DNA from: Flavobacterium sp. A45
GTDB lineage: Bacteria > Bacteroidota > Bacteroidia > Flavobacteriales > Flavobacteriaceae
Length of the DNA: 54,893 bases
Assembly (NCBI RefSeq): GCF_002001005.1
Contig: NZ_MUNX01000057.1
Span: forward strand, 1 to 54,893
Reading direction: 5' to 3'
Translations under genes and position numbers: made by a program
The notes under the pieces: model-generated
The model's database searches: none
The model's input: the letters and a program-made list of their open reading frames with translations, nothing else
What the model was told of the DNA's origin: nothing
Shown: one piece after another, positions 8,309 through 17,121 of the stretch
Layout of the letters: each line of letters starts with the position of its first letter
Numbering within the stretch: the stretch's first letter is position 1

Positions 8309-9586
8309 ATGGAAGCACCTTTAGCAGAACGTATACGCCCGCAAAAACTAGAAGATTATATTAGTCAGCTGCATTTGGTTGGACCTAATGGCTCGCTGAC
8401 GCAACAAATTGCGAAAGGAATTATCCCATCCTTAATATTTTGGGGACCTCCGGGAACGGGAAAAACGACTTTGGCTCAAATTATTGCACAAGAGTCTAAT
8501 CGTCCATTTTATATATTAAGTGCAATTAATTCTGGAGTCAAAGATATTAGGGATGTAATTGAAAAAGCAAAACAAAGCGGCGGGTTATTTACCGCCAAAA
8601 ATCCTATCTTGTTTATTGATGAAATTCATCGTTTTAGTAAATCGCAACAGGATTCCTTACTAGCGGCTGTTGAAAAAGGATGGATTACACTCATAGGTGC
8701 TACGACCGAAAACCCAAGTTTTGAAGTTATTCCTGCGCTATTGTCCCGATGCCAAGTGTATGTTTTGAATGCGTTCTCTAAGGCAGATTTAGAACATTTA
8801 TTGCAAAGAGCGATGAAAACGGATACTTATTTAACCACAAAAAAGATCGAACTGCAAGAAACAGAAGCGCTATTGCGTCTTTCCGGCGGCGATGGACGCA
8901 AACTATTAAATATTTTTGAATTGGTCGTAAATGCCTCGGCTGCAGATGAAATTTTGATTACCAATAACCGAGTTTTTGAATTGGTACAGCAAAATACGGT
9001 TTTATATGACAAAACTGGTGAACAACATTATGACATCGTTTCGGCTTTTATAAAATCAATTCGGGGAAGTGATCCGAACGGTGCCGTTTATTGGTTAGCC
9101 AGAATGATTGAAGGCGGTGAAGATGTGAAATTCATTGCCAGAAGAATGCTGATTTTATCAAGCGAAGATATTGGAAATGCAAATCCGACGGCTTTTATAA
9201 TGGCTAATAATGCTTTTCAGGCGGTATCGACCATTGGTTATCCCGAAAGCCGAATTATTCTGAGTCAGTGCGCTATTTATCTTGCCACTTCTCCTAAAAG
9301 CAATGCGTCTTATTTAGCTATTGGCACAGCTCAACAACTAGTAAAACAAACAGGTGACTTACCTGTACCAATCCATTTGCGTAATGCTCCAACCAAATTA
9401 ATGAAAGAGTTAGGATATGGCGAAGATTATAAATATTCGCATGATTATGCCAATAATTTTGCAGAACAGGAATTCTTGCCAGAAGCTTTAAGTAATACAC
9501 CTATTTATGTTCCCGGCGCAAATTCCAGAGAAAATACTACTCGTGAATTCCTGAAAAATCGCTGGAAGGATAAATACGGATATTGA
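8309..9586 (+). CDS. rarA: replication-associated recombination protein A (AAA+ ATPase)
   Basis: A 425-residue AAA+ ATPase of the RarA/MgsA/WRNIP1 family, which acts at stalled replication forks in the cytoplasm. Walker A is GPPGTGKTT (46-54), Walker B FIDEIHRF (about 102-109), sensor 1 GATTENPSFEV, and the C-terminal tetramerisation domain has the family signature PVPIHLRNAPTKLMKELGYG. The clamp-loader-like N-terminus (PLAERIRPQKLEDY) fits. Length is typical. It stands alone between copy A of the structured repeat and a downstream hairpin. Confidence is high because the C-terminal signature is specific to RarA. Confidence 0.95.
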   Translation: MEAPLAERIRPQKLEDYISQLHLVGPNGSLTQQIAKGIIPSLIFWGPPGTGKTTLAQIIAQESNRPFYILSAINSGVKDIRDVIEKAKQSGGLFTAKNPILFIDEIHRFSKSQQDSLLAAVEKGWITLIGATTENPSFEVIPALLSRCQVYVLNAFSKADLEHLLQRAMKTDTYLTTKKIELQETEALLRLSGGDGRKLLNIFELVVNASAADEILITNNRVFELVQQNTVLYDKTGEQHYDIVSAFIKSIRGSDPNGAVYWLARMIEGGEDVKFIARRMLILSSEDIGNANPTAFIMANNAFQAVSTIGYPESRIILSQCAIYLATSPKSNASYLAIGTAQQLVKQTGDLPVPIHLRNAPTKLMKELGYGEDYKYSHDYANNFAEQEFLPEALSNTPIYVPGANSRENTTREFLKNRWKDKYGY

Positions 9587-9618
9587 TGTTAGATTGCAGA
9601 ATGCAAATTTAAAATATA

Positions 9619-9645
9619 ACCCCGGAGCAGACACCGAGGTTTTGT
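9619..9645 (+). terminator. terminator after rarA
   Basis: The arms AACCCCGG and CCGAGGTT pair with one mismatch around a 7-base loop and lead into TTTTG. It lies in the convergent gap between rarA and the minus-strand gene ending at 9684. Confidence 0.6.
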
Positions 9646-9683
9646 TGGGAACAATTTCCTAAATGATTTTAAAACTTAAAAGA

Positions 9684-10454
9684 TTAAAACTTCACTTTAA
9701 TTTTCTCCGACATTAAAGTATCTTTTTCGTAATATTCAAAAAACCATTGGTTTTCTTTTAGGATCAAAACACCTTGTATGCCTTCTTTAGAGGCTAAATA
9801 AATGGATGGATTGGTAGTTTTAAAAGCTTTCAGAACCACTTTTGGTGTACTGTCTACTAATTGAAACCCGTTTTTAATAGGCTGTGCAAACAAGACTGAA
9901 CCATCAGGCTCGGTACTACTGCTAGGCACATTCACTGCTACAGCCACTACTGTAGCCGGAACGGCAACTGAAGCAACAGATGCAACCGAAGGAGATGCCA
10001 CTGCTGTATTTGCATTATTTGCAGGTAACGTGCCGTTATATTTATAATTCAGTGCATAAACAGAGGTGAAAGCCATATTCAATGCTTCAGAATAAGCTAC
10101 TTCATAATCTTTCTCTTTGCTTTTTCCTACTTCCGATTTATAAACGACTTTACCGTTACAATCTTTGAAAACCACGTAGAGTTTTGTTACCAAAAATGCA
10201 TTATCCTTTATTAAATCCACATTTAACAAACTACATCTGTCATTGTATCCGCCAGGAAAGGTTTCATTTGCATAAAAAGCTTCAAATCCTGCTTTTTTTA
10301 AATTAACCTTAGTTAAGGTACACAGACGATACTGGTTTTCGGACTTAAGAAAATCATATTTTAAAGGAATAATTACTCCCGCATAATCATTAACCGATTG
10401 AGAAAAACCATAGCTTGAAACAAGCAGCAATAGGAATAGAAATTTAGTTTTCAT
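9684..10454 (-). CDS. conserved hypothetical secreted protein
   Basis: A 256-residue protein with a clear signal peptide (KFLFLLLLVSSYGFSQ). I do not recognise a domain. Residues about 20-140 look globular, with two Cys residues (RLCTLTKVNL and RCSLL) and the stretch KLYVVFKDCNGKVVYKSEVG. A low-complexity linker rich in Ala, Val and Ser (about 145-185, including repeated VAS) leads to a C-terminal beta-rich part with VLILKENQWFFEYYEKD. This layout suggests two small domains joined by a flexible linker in the periplasm or outside the cell. It starts 3 bases after the nucleotidase stop and is probably the last gene of that operon. Confidence 0.55.
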   Translation of the reverse strand: MKTKFLFLLLLVSSYGFSQSVNDYAGVIIPLKYDFLKSENQYRLCTLTKVNLKKAGFEAFYANETFPGGYNDRCSLLNVDLIKDNAFLVTKLYVVFKDCNGKVVYKSEVGKSKEKDYEVAYSEALNMAFTSVYALNYKYNGTLPANNANTAVASPSVASVASVAVPATVVAVAVNVPSSSTEPDGSVLFAQPIKNGFQLVDSTPKVVLKAFKTTNPSIYLASKEGIQGVLILKENQWFFEYYEKDTLMSEKIKVKF

Positions 10455-10457
10455 GTA

Positions 10458-11147
10458 TTATAAATATTTTTTTAGTTCTAATAAATGTGTTACTTGTTTA
10501 ATGTTTTGTTTTACTTCAATGTTTTTATCATTAAAAAAAATAGCATCCAATCCTGCATTTAATGCGCCCTGCACATCAGCGTCGAGGCAATCCCCAATCA
10601 TGAGACTGTTTTCTTTTTTGGCCTTCGCCAAATTAAGGGCATGCTCAAAAATAATGGGATTGGGTTTCTTAACGCCTGCCATTTCAGAATTGGTAATTGT
10701 CTTAAAAAATCCCGCAATATTCGAATTTCTAATTTTTTTGTATTGCACATCGGCAAAGCCGTTGGTAATAATATGCAATTTATACTTTTTTTCTAGATAT
10801 TCCAGCACTTCAATCGTTCCATCGAACAAATGGTTGTTTTCGGGCAAAAGCTGAATGTAATCATGAGCGATACTTTCAATTTGGGCATCGGAAACAAAGT
10901 ATTCTAATGCATCAAAAGTATGCTTAAGACGATTATAACGTAATTCCGCGTGGGTAATTTTATCGTACTGGTACAATTTCCAACACGCCTGATTGATAGG
11001 AATATATTTTTCTATAAAATCGGCTATTTGAATTGTGGGATGGTCTTTCTTAAAAATAGTTTCAAAAGCCAAACTCGAATTGGCATCAAAATCCCAAAGC
11101 GTATGATCTAAATCAAAGAAAATATCGGTTATTTTAGAAGATAACAT
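10458..11147 (-). CDS. YjjG-family HAD nucleotidase
   Basis: A 229-residue HAD-superfamily hydrolase of the YjjG noncanonical pyrimidine nucleotidase type, which dephosphorylates nucleoside monophosphates in the cytoplasm. HAD motif I is FFDLDHTLWDFD near the N-terminus, motif II is HIITNG, motif III a Lys in GVKKPNPIIFEHAL, and motif IV MIGDCLDADVQGA. The frame extends to a TTG at 11156, but the ATG at 11147 gives the normal family start (MLSSKITDIFFDLD). It begins 9 bases after the RES toxin stop, so it may be read from the toxin-antitoxin promoter as well, though functionally it looks unrelated. Confidence 0.88.
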   Translation of the reverse strand: MLSSKITDIFFDLDHTLWDFDANSSLAFETIFKKDHPTIQIADFIEKYIPINQACWKLYQYDKITHAELRYNRLKHTFDALEYFVSDAQIESIAHDYIQLLPENNHLFDGTIEVLEYLEKKYKLHIITNGFADVQYKKIRNSNIAGFFKTITNSEMAGVKKPNPIIFEHALNLAKAKKENSLMIGDCLDADVQGALNAGLDAIFFNDKNIEVKQNIKQVTHLLELKKYL

Positions 11148-11156
11148 GTAATGCAA

Positions 11157-11615
11157 TTATTTAAAAATTCGTTTATCAAAAGGAAAATCAACCTGTTCTA
11201 TGATTTTAATTTCATAAAAATCTGCATGATACGGATTAATCAAAAAATTAAAATCTCCTTTCACTACCGCTGACGGCACTTTCAATACACAGGCTTCATT
11301 TCTCCTTATGAAATCGTCTCCCAAAAGCGGTGTCTCAAAGGTACAAGGAAAAACATTCCAATCTATATTTAGTTTTTTAAAATCTAATGCTTCAATGAAA
11401 ATATCATCTGGAATATCAATTGTTAACATCACAAAATCATTGGGCAATGTGGCTAATGAAAGATGAACCAAAACTTCGGCCATTGCCAAAGCCCTGTTTT
11501 GGGCACAATAAATAATTTCTGTTCCTTTTGAATTCCAACGTGCTCCCGAAATCGAAGCTCCTTTTCCAGATAATTCTATCGGATACTTTTTTCTTGCTAA
11601 TCGAAAAACTTCCAT
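11157..11615 (-). CDS. RES-domain toxin (NAD+ phosphorylase type)
   Basis: A 152-residue RES-family toxin. Characterised members degrade NAD+ and stop growth. The signature residues are present: Arg in ARWN (about 26), Glu in ALAMAEVLVH (about 47) and Ser in KVPSAVV (115), with Tyr36 in IIYCA. Length is typical and the frame intact. Its ATG overlaps the antitoxin stop by one base (TAATG), so translation is coupled and the antitoxin is made first, the usual order for Xre/RES systems. The neighbouring radC is a common companion of accessory genes, but no mobile element is visible here. Confidence 0.9.
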   Translation of the reverse strand: MEVFRLARKKYPIELSGKGASISGARWNSKGTEIIYCAQNRALAMAEVLVHLSLATLPNDFVMLTIDIPDDIFIEALDFKKLNIDWNVFPCTFETPLLGDDFIRRNEACVLKVPSAVVKGDFNFLINPYHADFYEIKIIEQVDFPFDKRIFK

Positions 11616-12118
11616 TATACAAAAATCCCCTGGTCAATTTTATTCAACTCATTTACAACCATTTCTTTTCCATAAGAATCTCTAAGCAATTCAATAGGCT
11701 GGAGGTTCCCAAGTGCAAACGAAGGTGTTTTCAGCCACATATAAAATTGTGTTTCGGTATCAAAAACAGTATTCCCCAAGGAAGTTACCTCAGCCAATTC
11801 TAAAATTTTTTCCGATTGCAAAGGCTTAAAAATAAAATCCTCTTTAATTTTATTTCGTTGCAGTGATTTTGTGGAAATCCCCAAAAAAGAAGCCCAATCC
11901 TCTTCATTAAAAGGAGTTATTTCTTTTATCAAATTAAAAAGTTCATACGGAATTCCTTCGCGAATAGCATGCACAATTAGCATTCTATTTTTCAAAAACT
12001 CATCATAAGTGATCTTTTTATTCAAAAGCTTATATCCTCTCTCCTGCTCCACTCTATTGACTAAAACTCTAACAGCTTTATCAATAGCTTCTCTTGGTTT
12101 TAATTTAATCGCTTCCAT
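11615..12118 (-). CDS. Xre/MbcA/ParS-type antitoxin (DUF2384)
   Basis: A 167-residue antitoxin partner of the RES toxin. The N-terminal region is helical and probably DNA-binding (DWASFLGISTKSLQRNK looks like a helix-turn-helix, about 75-91). The C-terminal toxin-binding domain contains the family pattern ILELAEVTSLGNTVF then FYMWLKTPSFALGNLQP. The frame runs on to 12151, but that extension would cross the promoter and operator; the ATG at 12118 (MEAIKLKPREAID) is the sensible start. It should repress its own promoter through the inverted repeat at 12127-12155. Confidence 0.88.
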   Translation of the reverse strand: MEAIKLKPREAIDKAVRVLVNRVEQERGYKLLNKKITYDEFLKNRMLIVHAIREGIPYELFNLIKEITPFNEEDWASFLGISTKSLQRNKIKEDFIFKPLQSEKILELAEVTSLGNTVFDTETQFYMWLKTPSFALGNLQPIELLRDSYGKEMVVNELNKIDQGIFV

Positions 12119-12126
12119 AAAAAAAT

Positions 12127-12168
12127 ACATTTGTCTGTAAATATAAGACAAATGTCTTATTTAAGCAA
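12127..12168 (-). promoter_or_regulatory. toxin-antitoxin promoter with flanking operator
   Basis: On the minus strand, TTG (12168-12166), a 20-base spacer and TATATTTA (12145-12138) make a Bacteroidota-type promoter. A perfect 10-bp inverted repeat, ACATTTGTCT (12155-12146) and AGACAAATGT (12136-12127), lies directly on both sides of the -7 box. An antitoxin dimer bound to both arms would cover the promoter, so this is a likely autoregulatory operator. Confidence 0.7.
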
Positions 12169-12173
12169 GTTTT

Positions 12174-12866
12174 TTAAAATATTCCTTCATCAACAAAACT
12201 ATAATAACCAGATTCTGTGATAATTATATGATCTAAAACAGGGATATCTAATTGTTGCCCAGCAGTTTTAATCTTTTTTGTTATTTGAATATCGGCATCA
12301 CTGGCCTGCAGTTTTCCGGAAGGATGATTGTGCACCAAAATAATTGCGGTTGCATTTTGCTCAAATGCTATTTTAAAAACAATTCGAACATCGACCATTG
12401 TTCCAGTCATTCCACCTTTGCTCAACTGTGTTTTGAAAAGTATTTTATTTGAATTATTCAAAAACAAAACCCAAAATTCTTCGTGTGGCAACTCTCCTAT
12501 TATCGGTTGCATAACTTCGAAAACTGCTTTACTTGATGTTATTTTTGCTAACTCAACTGCATCTTCGCTTCGCCTTCTTCTTCCCAACTCCATAGCGGCA
12601 ATTATAGAAATCGCTTTGGCTTCGCCAATTCCTTTAAAATTCATTAATTGCGCAATAGATAGCTTCCCTAAAGCATTTAAATTATGATCGACACTTGCCA
12701 AAATTCGTTTACTCAAATCCACAGCCGATTCGTTTCGACTTCCAGAACCAATAAGTATCGCAATCAATTCGGCATCACTCAAAACGCTTTTCCCTTTGAG
12801 CATTAACTTTTCACGAGGCTTATCGTCTTCTGACCAATTGGTGATTGGTATATTGTTTTGTTCCAT
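12174..12866 (-). CDS. radC: RadC-family JAMM/MPN domain protein
   Basis: A 230-residue protein with an N-terminal helix-hairpin-helix region (FKGIGEAKAISIIAA, about 77-91) and a C-terminal MPN (JAMM) domain with the metal-binding set His179, His181 and Asp192 (VHNHPSG, then SDAD), and Glu130 upstream in HEEFWVLFLN. The family is named DNA repair protein RadC, but its true role is uncertain; family members often travel with mobile or accessory genes. Length and motifs are standard. It lies 56 bases upstream of the antitoxin start, same strand, but the toxin-antitoxin pair has its own promoter. Confidence 0.92.
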   Translation of the reverse strand: MEQNNIPITNWSEDDKPREKLMLKGKSVLSDAELIAILIGSGSRNESAVDLSKRILASVDHNLNALGKLSIAQLMNFKGIGEAKAISIIAAMELGRRRRSEDAVELAKITSSKAVFEVMQPIIGELPHEEFWVLFLNNSNKILFKTQLSKGGMTGTMVDVRIVFKIAFEQNATAIILVHNHPSGKLQASDADIQITKKIKTAGQQLDIPVLDHIIITESGYYSFVDEGIF

Positions 12867-12989
12867 TTTACTTTTTTACAGTTATGCTAATGTAATCATA
12901 ATCCTTATTTATTAACAGATAGTAGAGAAAAATCATACAGTTAAAATTATTTTTTTTATTGTTTAAAGAGTAACTTTAAAACAAAAAAT

Positions 12990-13616
12990 ATGAAATCAAT
13001 AATTGTCTTATTAATAGCAATATTATTTTATGGCTGCAGCCAAAAAGAAAAAAATAAACTTCAAGCAGTAACTACTGAAGCTTCAACCACAACTTTTGAA
13101 GAAAAACTATCCAGAGCAGCAATCTCCATAATTGATCCTACCATAGATTATGACCCAGCTTATATTTCTATAAAATATCCAAATGGTGATGTTCCAAAAA
13201 ACAAAGGGGTTTGCACTGATGTAGTGATAAGGGCTTACCGAAAACTTGGTATTGATTTACAAAAAGAAGTTCACGAAGATATGAAGGCTAATTTTTCGTC
13301 ATATCCAAATTTGAAAAAATGGGGAATGACGAAAACGGACACAAATATTGATCATCGAAGAGTTCCAAACCTTGAAGTTTTCTTCGAAAGAAAAGGAATA
13401 AAATTAGCTGTATCAAAAAACGCAGAAGATTATAAAACTGGTGAAATTGTAACTTGGATGATTAACGAAAAGTTACCACACATTGGAATTATTACCAACA
13501 AAAAATCAGCAGATGGCAAGCGAAATCTTATCGTTCACAACGTTGGCTACGGACAGGTTTTGGAGGATTGTCTGTTCAGCTATGAAATTGTTGGACACTT
13601 TAAATATGTAAAATAA
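12990..13616 (+). CDS. DUF1287-domain lipoprotein (NlpC/P60-like fold)
   Basis: A 208-residue protein with a lipoprotein signal (lipobox YGC, Cys16) followed by Lys-rich residues, so probably held in the periplasmic face of a membrane. The DUF1287 domain shows an NlpC/P60-like catalytic layout: Cys in GVCTDVVIRAY (about 73), His in PHIGIITN and His-Asn in LIVHNVGYG. Characterised relatives of this fold are amidases or peptidases that act on cell-wall peptides, but no activity is known for DUF1287. It is transcribed alone and ends in a strong bidirectional hairpin shared with mpl. Confidence 0.85.
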   Translation: MKSIIVLLIAILFYGCSQKEKNKLQAVTTEASTTTFEEKLSRAAISIIDPTIDYDPAYISIKYPNGDVPKNKGVCTDVVIRAYRKLGIDLQKEVHEDMKANFSSYPNLKKWGMTKTDTNIDHRRVPNLEVFFERKGIKLAVSKNAEDYKTGEIVTWMINEKLPHIGIITNKKSADGKRNLIVHNVGYGQVLEDCLFSYEIVGHFKYVK

Positions 13617-13618
13617 AA

Positions 13619-13652
13619 AATGTGCCAATTACAAAATTGCAATTGGCACATT
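13619..13652. terminator. bidirectional terminator between DUF1287 gene and mpl
   Basis: The arms AATGTGCCAATT and AATTGGCACATT form a perfect 12-bp stem around a 10-base loop, with A-rich sequence before and T-containing sequence after. It sits in a convergent gap and can serve both genes. Confidence 0.8.
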
Positions 13653-13677
13653 AAATATTATAAACAAAACAGTTAGT

Positions 13678-15033
13678 TTATTCAACTAATCCTTTTACCT
13701 CATCAAAATTCAATCCACCGTAATTACCTGAACTCATCAATAATAAAGCTGAATTTTCTAGATTTAGGTTAAATAAATATTCTTTGAAAGCTGTTGGGTT
13801 GGTGTAAATAATCAAATCTTCTCTATTGAAAGCTTTGGCAATCTGTTCATAAGTCACTTCTTCCAATTGTTTAATTTTCACAGCATCTGGTGAATAGAAA
13901 ACCACAGCAACATCAGCATATTCAAGTGCTCCTTCATATTCTTTCAGGAACTCGGCATTCAAACTACTGTAAGTATGAAGTTCCAAACAAGCCACAACGG
14001 TACGGTTTGGGTATTGCTCTTTCACGGCTTTAGTGGTTGCAGCCACTTTGCTTGGCGAATGGGCGAAATCTTTATATGCAACTTTGGTTTTGCTTTCGGC
14101 AATTTTTTCCAAACGTTTCGAAGCCCCTTTGAAACTGGCAATCGCTTCATAAAAATCGGCTTCATCAACTCCCATATTTTGGCAAATCCATTTGGCTCCT
14201 GCCAAATTATTTAAATTATGCGCACCAAAAACTTCAATAGGCATAGGGCCTTCAGGAGTTTCTAATAATGTAACGCCGTCTTTTACTTCGTACTTTGGAG
14301 TAGTATAAGGAATTTTACGAATTGGATTAGTCGCTTTTTCGGCAACACGTTTTACTTCTGAATCATCTTCATTGTAAACCAAGATTCCACCATTTGTAAT
14401 TTTATCAATAAAAATTTCAAACTGCTCTACGTAAAAATCATAGGTCGGAAAAACATTAATATGATCCCAGGCAATTCCGGAAATCAAGGCAATATTTGGT
14501 TGGTATAAATGAAACTTAGGCCTTCTGTCAATTGGCGAAGACAAATACTCATCGCCTTCCAAAACCATAAAATCATTTTCTTCGGTAAGATGAACCATTG
14601 TATCAAAACCTTCCAATTGAGCGCCAACCATATAATCTACTTCAATATTGTGGTAATGCATTACGTGCAAAATCATTGAAGTTATAGTCGTTTTCCCGTG
14701 TGAACCGCCAATAACCACTCGAGTTTTGTTTTTGGACTGCTCGTATAAAAACTCAGGATACGAATAAATTTTAAGTCCCAATTCCTGCGCTTTCAAAAGT
14801 TCAGGATTATCGGCTTTAGCGTGCATTCCAAGGATTACAGCTTCAATATCGAAAGTGATTTTCTCCGGAAACCAGCCTAACTCAGCAGGCAGAATTCCTT
14901 TCTTTTCCAAACGGGATTTCGATGGTTCAAAAATCGCGTCGTCACTTCCCGTAACCTGATATCCTTTGTTATGTAATGCCAATGCTAAGTTGTGCATTGC
15001 GCTTCCGCCTATGGCAATGAAATGTGTTTTCAT
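13678..15033 (-). CDS. mpl: UDP-N-acetylmuramate:L-alanyl-gamma-D-glutamyl-meso-diaminopimelate ligase
   Basis: A 451-residue Mur-ligase family enzyme that reattaches the recycled tripeptide L-Ala-gamma-D-Glu-meso-DAP to UDP-MurNAc in the cytoplasm, with ATP. The start HFIAIGGSAMHNLALALH is the Rossmann motif of MurC/Mpl, GSHGKTT (about 109-115) is the ATP-binding loop, and the central domain has EGDEYLSSPIDRRPKF, which is typical of Mpl rather than MurC, as is FAHSPSKV in the C-terminal domain. Length is close to E. coli Mpl. It lies 58 bases after the TPR gene on the same strand. Confidence 0.92.
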   Translation of the reverse strand: MKTHFIAIGGSAMHNLALALHNKGYQVTGSDDAIFEPSKSRLEKKGILPAELGWFPEKITFDIEAVILGMHAKADNPELLKAQELGLKIYSYPEFLYEQSKNKTRVVIGGSHGKTTITSMILHVMHYHNIEVDYMVGAQLEGFDTMVHLTEENDFMVLEGDEYLSSPIDRRPKFHLYQPNIALISGIAWDHINVFPTYDFYVEQFEIFIDKITNGGILVYNEDDSEVKRVAEKATNPIRKIPYTTPKYEVKDGVTLLETPEGPMPIEVFGAHNLNNLAGAKWICQNMGVDEADFYEAIASFKGASKRLEKIAESKTKVAYKDFAHSPSKVAATTKAVKEQYPNRTVVACLELHTYSSLNAEFLKEYEGALEYADVAVVFYSPDAVKIKQLEEVTYEQIAKAFNREDLIIYTNPTAFKEYLFNLNLENSALLLMSSGNYGGLNFDEVKGLVE

Positions 15034-15091
15034 TTATATTTATCCGTTTATTCGTTAGTAGGTTTAATCGAAAAATGCTGTCGAGTAACCG

Positions 15092-15781
15092 TTATTTTTT
15101 ATTTTTATAATCTTCCCAAACCTTATTGGCTTTTTCGGGCTGTTTCATTTTATTTTTATACAAATCGGCTAATTTTTGATAACAAACTTTTGATTCGCCT
15201 ATCAAAATGGCTCTTTTATACTGCTGTTCGGCACTAGCGTATCGCTTGAAATATTCCTCGATATAGCCGCGAGACAAATATCCATCAACTGGTGACAATT
15301 CACGCAATTCGGTTGAATATTTGATGGCTTTGGATTCGCTTCCGCCCACAATTCCGGGCAGTTGCAGATTCAGTTCTATTAATGCCCAACGTGCTTCGAT
15401 GTGTTTTGGATTTAAAGCAATGGCTTTTTCAAAAGAAGACCGCACTTCTCCAATCATCCCTAAAGCTTTGAATTTATTAACTTCCAAAGATTTCATCCCC
15501 AGAGCGCCTCCGTATTTATAGTAATAATTAGCCTCATTGGGTTTCAAAGTTTTCAGCTTTTTATAATAGCCAATACATTTGTCCCACGATTTATCCTGAC
15601 CAGCAATATCGCCTAAGTATTCTATTGTTTTGAGATGACTTGGATTGCTTTTTAAGTAATTTTCCAAAATAGGCTGCGCTTGATCGTATTTCTTATCAAT
15701 GTATAATTTCTCCCCTTTTTCAAAAGATTGGGAAAACAAAAACAGTGGAAATATCAAAAAGAAGCCTAGCAGTAATTTCAT
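15092..15781 (-). CDS. secreted tetratricopeptide-repeat protein
   Basis: A 229-residue protein with a signal peptide (LLLGFFLIFPLFLFSQ) and helical repeats of TPR type, for example PNEANYYYKYGGALGMKS, FEKAIALNPKHIEARWALIE and YASAEQQYKRAILIGESKV. It is likely a periplasmic scaffold binding another protein; no enzymatic motif is seen. It precedes mpl on the same strand and may be co-transcribed, but the connection to cell-wall recycling is only positional. Confidence 0.8.
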   Translation of the reverse strand: MKLLLGFFLIFPLFLFSQSFEKGEKLYIDKKYDQAQPILENYLKSNPSHLKTIEYLGDIAGQDKSWDKCIGYYKKLKTLKPNEANYYYKYGGALGMKSLEVNKFKALGMIGEVRSSFEKAIALNPKHIEARWALIELNLQLPGIVGGSESKAIKYSTELRELSPVDGYLSRGYIEEYFKRYASAEQQYKRAILIGESKVCYQKLADLYKNKMKQPEKANKVWEDYKNKK

Positions 15782-15942
15782 CCTCCAAAAATAAAGAATT
15801 TCTAAAAGAATAGAAGCCTTTTAATTTAAAAAAGGAAAGATAATTGAACGGAAATTAAGCACTAGAAAAAGATTTCACAATCAACTTTAGGATTCATAAA
15901 GTCATTTATTTACTATTAGATGAAAACATTCTAATTTCTTTT

Positions 15943-17121
15943 TTACAAATAACTCAACCACCATTTTTCTTTGTGCGCTCGTTTATATCCATCAAACTTT
16001 TTACATAATGGATAAAGCATCAAAATGACTCCAATCCAAACAACATAAACCACCCAAAGGTCAAAGCCATAGCCTTTCAAATTTGTTTCAAATCCAACCC
16101 AAGTTGACAAAATCATTTTCTGCCAACCAAATCCAGATAGTTCAGCAAAAATCAAGGCTAGCAAATGAATTATATAGAGATGCAAAATATAATAAAAGAA
16201 AGGAGCCCTGCCGAAGGTGCAAAAGTAATCCACAACTTTTCCTTTGAGTTTTTCGGTGTTGGCCAAAAACAAGAAAGACAAGCCCAAGGTCATCAATATA
16301 TACAAAAATGACGGTGGATACTTAGTTGGATTTAAAAAAGAAATCAGGCTTTGAGAAAAAGTATCAAACTGTATAAATGGTTTTGAATCTCCATAGAGGT
16401 TTGTCAATCTTAACAAAACAAAAACAGCAATAGCAATTCCTCCTATGTAATTAAATATTTTTATTCGTTTACTAGCATCATAAGTTGGAGCATAAAATCC
16501 CCCAAAATAATATCCTAATGCCATTATCGCTATCCATGGAACAATTGGATATCCAATCACTAATTGGGTACTGTCTGTAAGCTGATAAACCATTTGTTCA
16601 TGAACAATATCCCACCAAAAATTATCTGCATAATGAACATTATCAAACAAGTTGTGACAGCAAACAAGCAACAAACTAAAGATAAGAATAGCTATTCTTG
16701 GCAAATGAATCAAGGCCGATAAAAAAATCATACTAATTCCCAATGACCATATCACACGTAAACCAAAAGAACTAAAATCGACATTAAAAGACCATGCAAA
16801 ACCGACTATTGTCAGCTCTACAAAAATTAGCCAAATTCCACGTTTTAATAAAAAACTCGACAACTCATTATGAGTTCTTCTTTTACTTGCCATATATGCG
16901 GAGACTCCTGCTAGAAAACTAAAGGTTGGTGCACAAAAATGAGTAATCCATCTCGTAAAAAAAATAGGCAAAGTAGTCTGAAGAGGATCTGATGGATCAA
17001 AAAAGAAAGAAGAATAATGGAAATAATCTCTCACATGGTCGAGTGCCATTAAAACCATAACTAATCCTTTCAGTAAGTCAATGGATTCAATTCGGGTATT
17101 GACAGGTAAAGTTAATGCCAT
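15943..17121 (-). CDS. DUF1624/HGSNAT-like membrane acyltransferase
   Basis: A 392-residue polytopic membrane protein (about 9-10 hydrophobic segments). The N-terminus, RIESIDLLKGLVMVLMALDH then HFCAPTFSFLAGVSAYM, is the signature of DUF1624 and heparan-alpha-glucosaminide N-acetyltransferase catalytic domain proteins; the His in ALDHVRDYF is the residue thought to carry the acyl group in the family. It would transfer an acyl group, perhaps acetyl, to a sugar across the membrane, but the substrate is unknown. It stands alone, with a 161-base gap downstream and a 403-base divergent gap upstream. Confidence 0.82.
   Translation of the reverse strand: MALTLPVNTRIESIDLLKGLVMVLMALDHVRDYFHYSSFFFDPSDPLQTTLPIFFTRWITHFCAPTFSFLAGVSAYMASKRRTHNELSSFLLKRGIWLIFVELTIVGFAWSFNVDFSSFGLRVIWSLGISMIFLSALIHLPRIAILIFSLLLVCCHNLFDNVHYADNFWWDIVHEQMVYQLTDSTQLVIGYPIVPWIAIMALGYYFGGFYAPTYDASKRIKIFNYIGGIAIAVFVLLRLTNLYGDSKPFIQFDTFSQSLISFLNPTKYPPSFLYILMTLGLSFLFLANTEKLKGKVVDYFCTFGRAPFFYYILHLYIIHLLALIFAELSGFGWQKMILSTWVGFETNLKGYGFDLWVVYVVWIGVILMLYPLCKKFDGYKRAHKEKWWLSYL

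Noticed and set aside
12119..12151. Longer start of the antitoxin at 12151
   Set aside because: It would put the first 11 codons across the -7 box and the inverted-repeat operator; the start at 12118 leaves both free.
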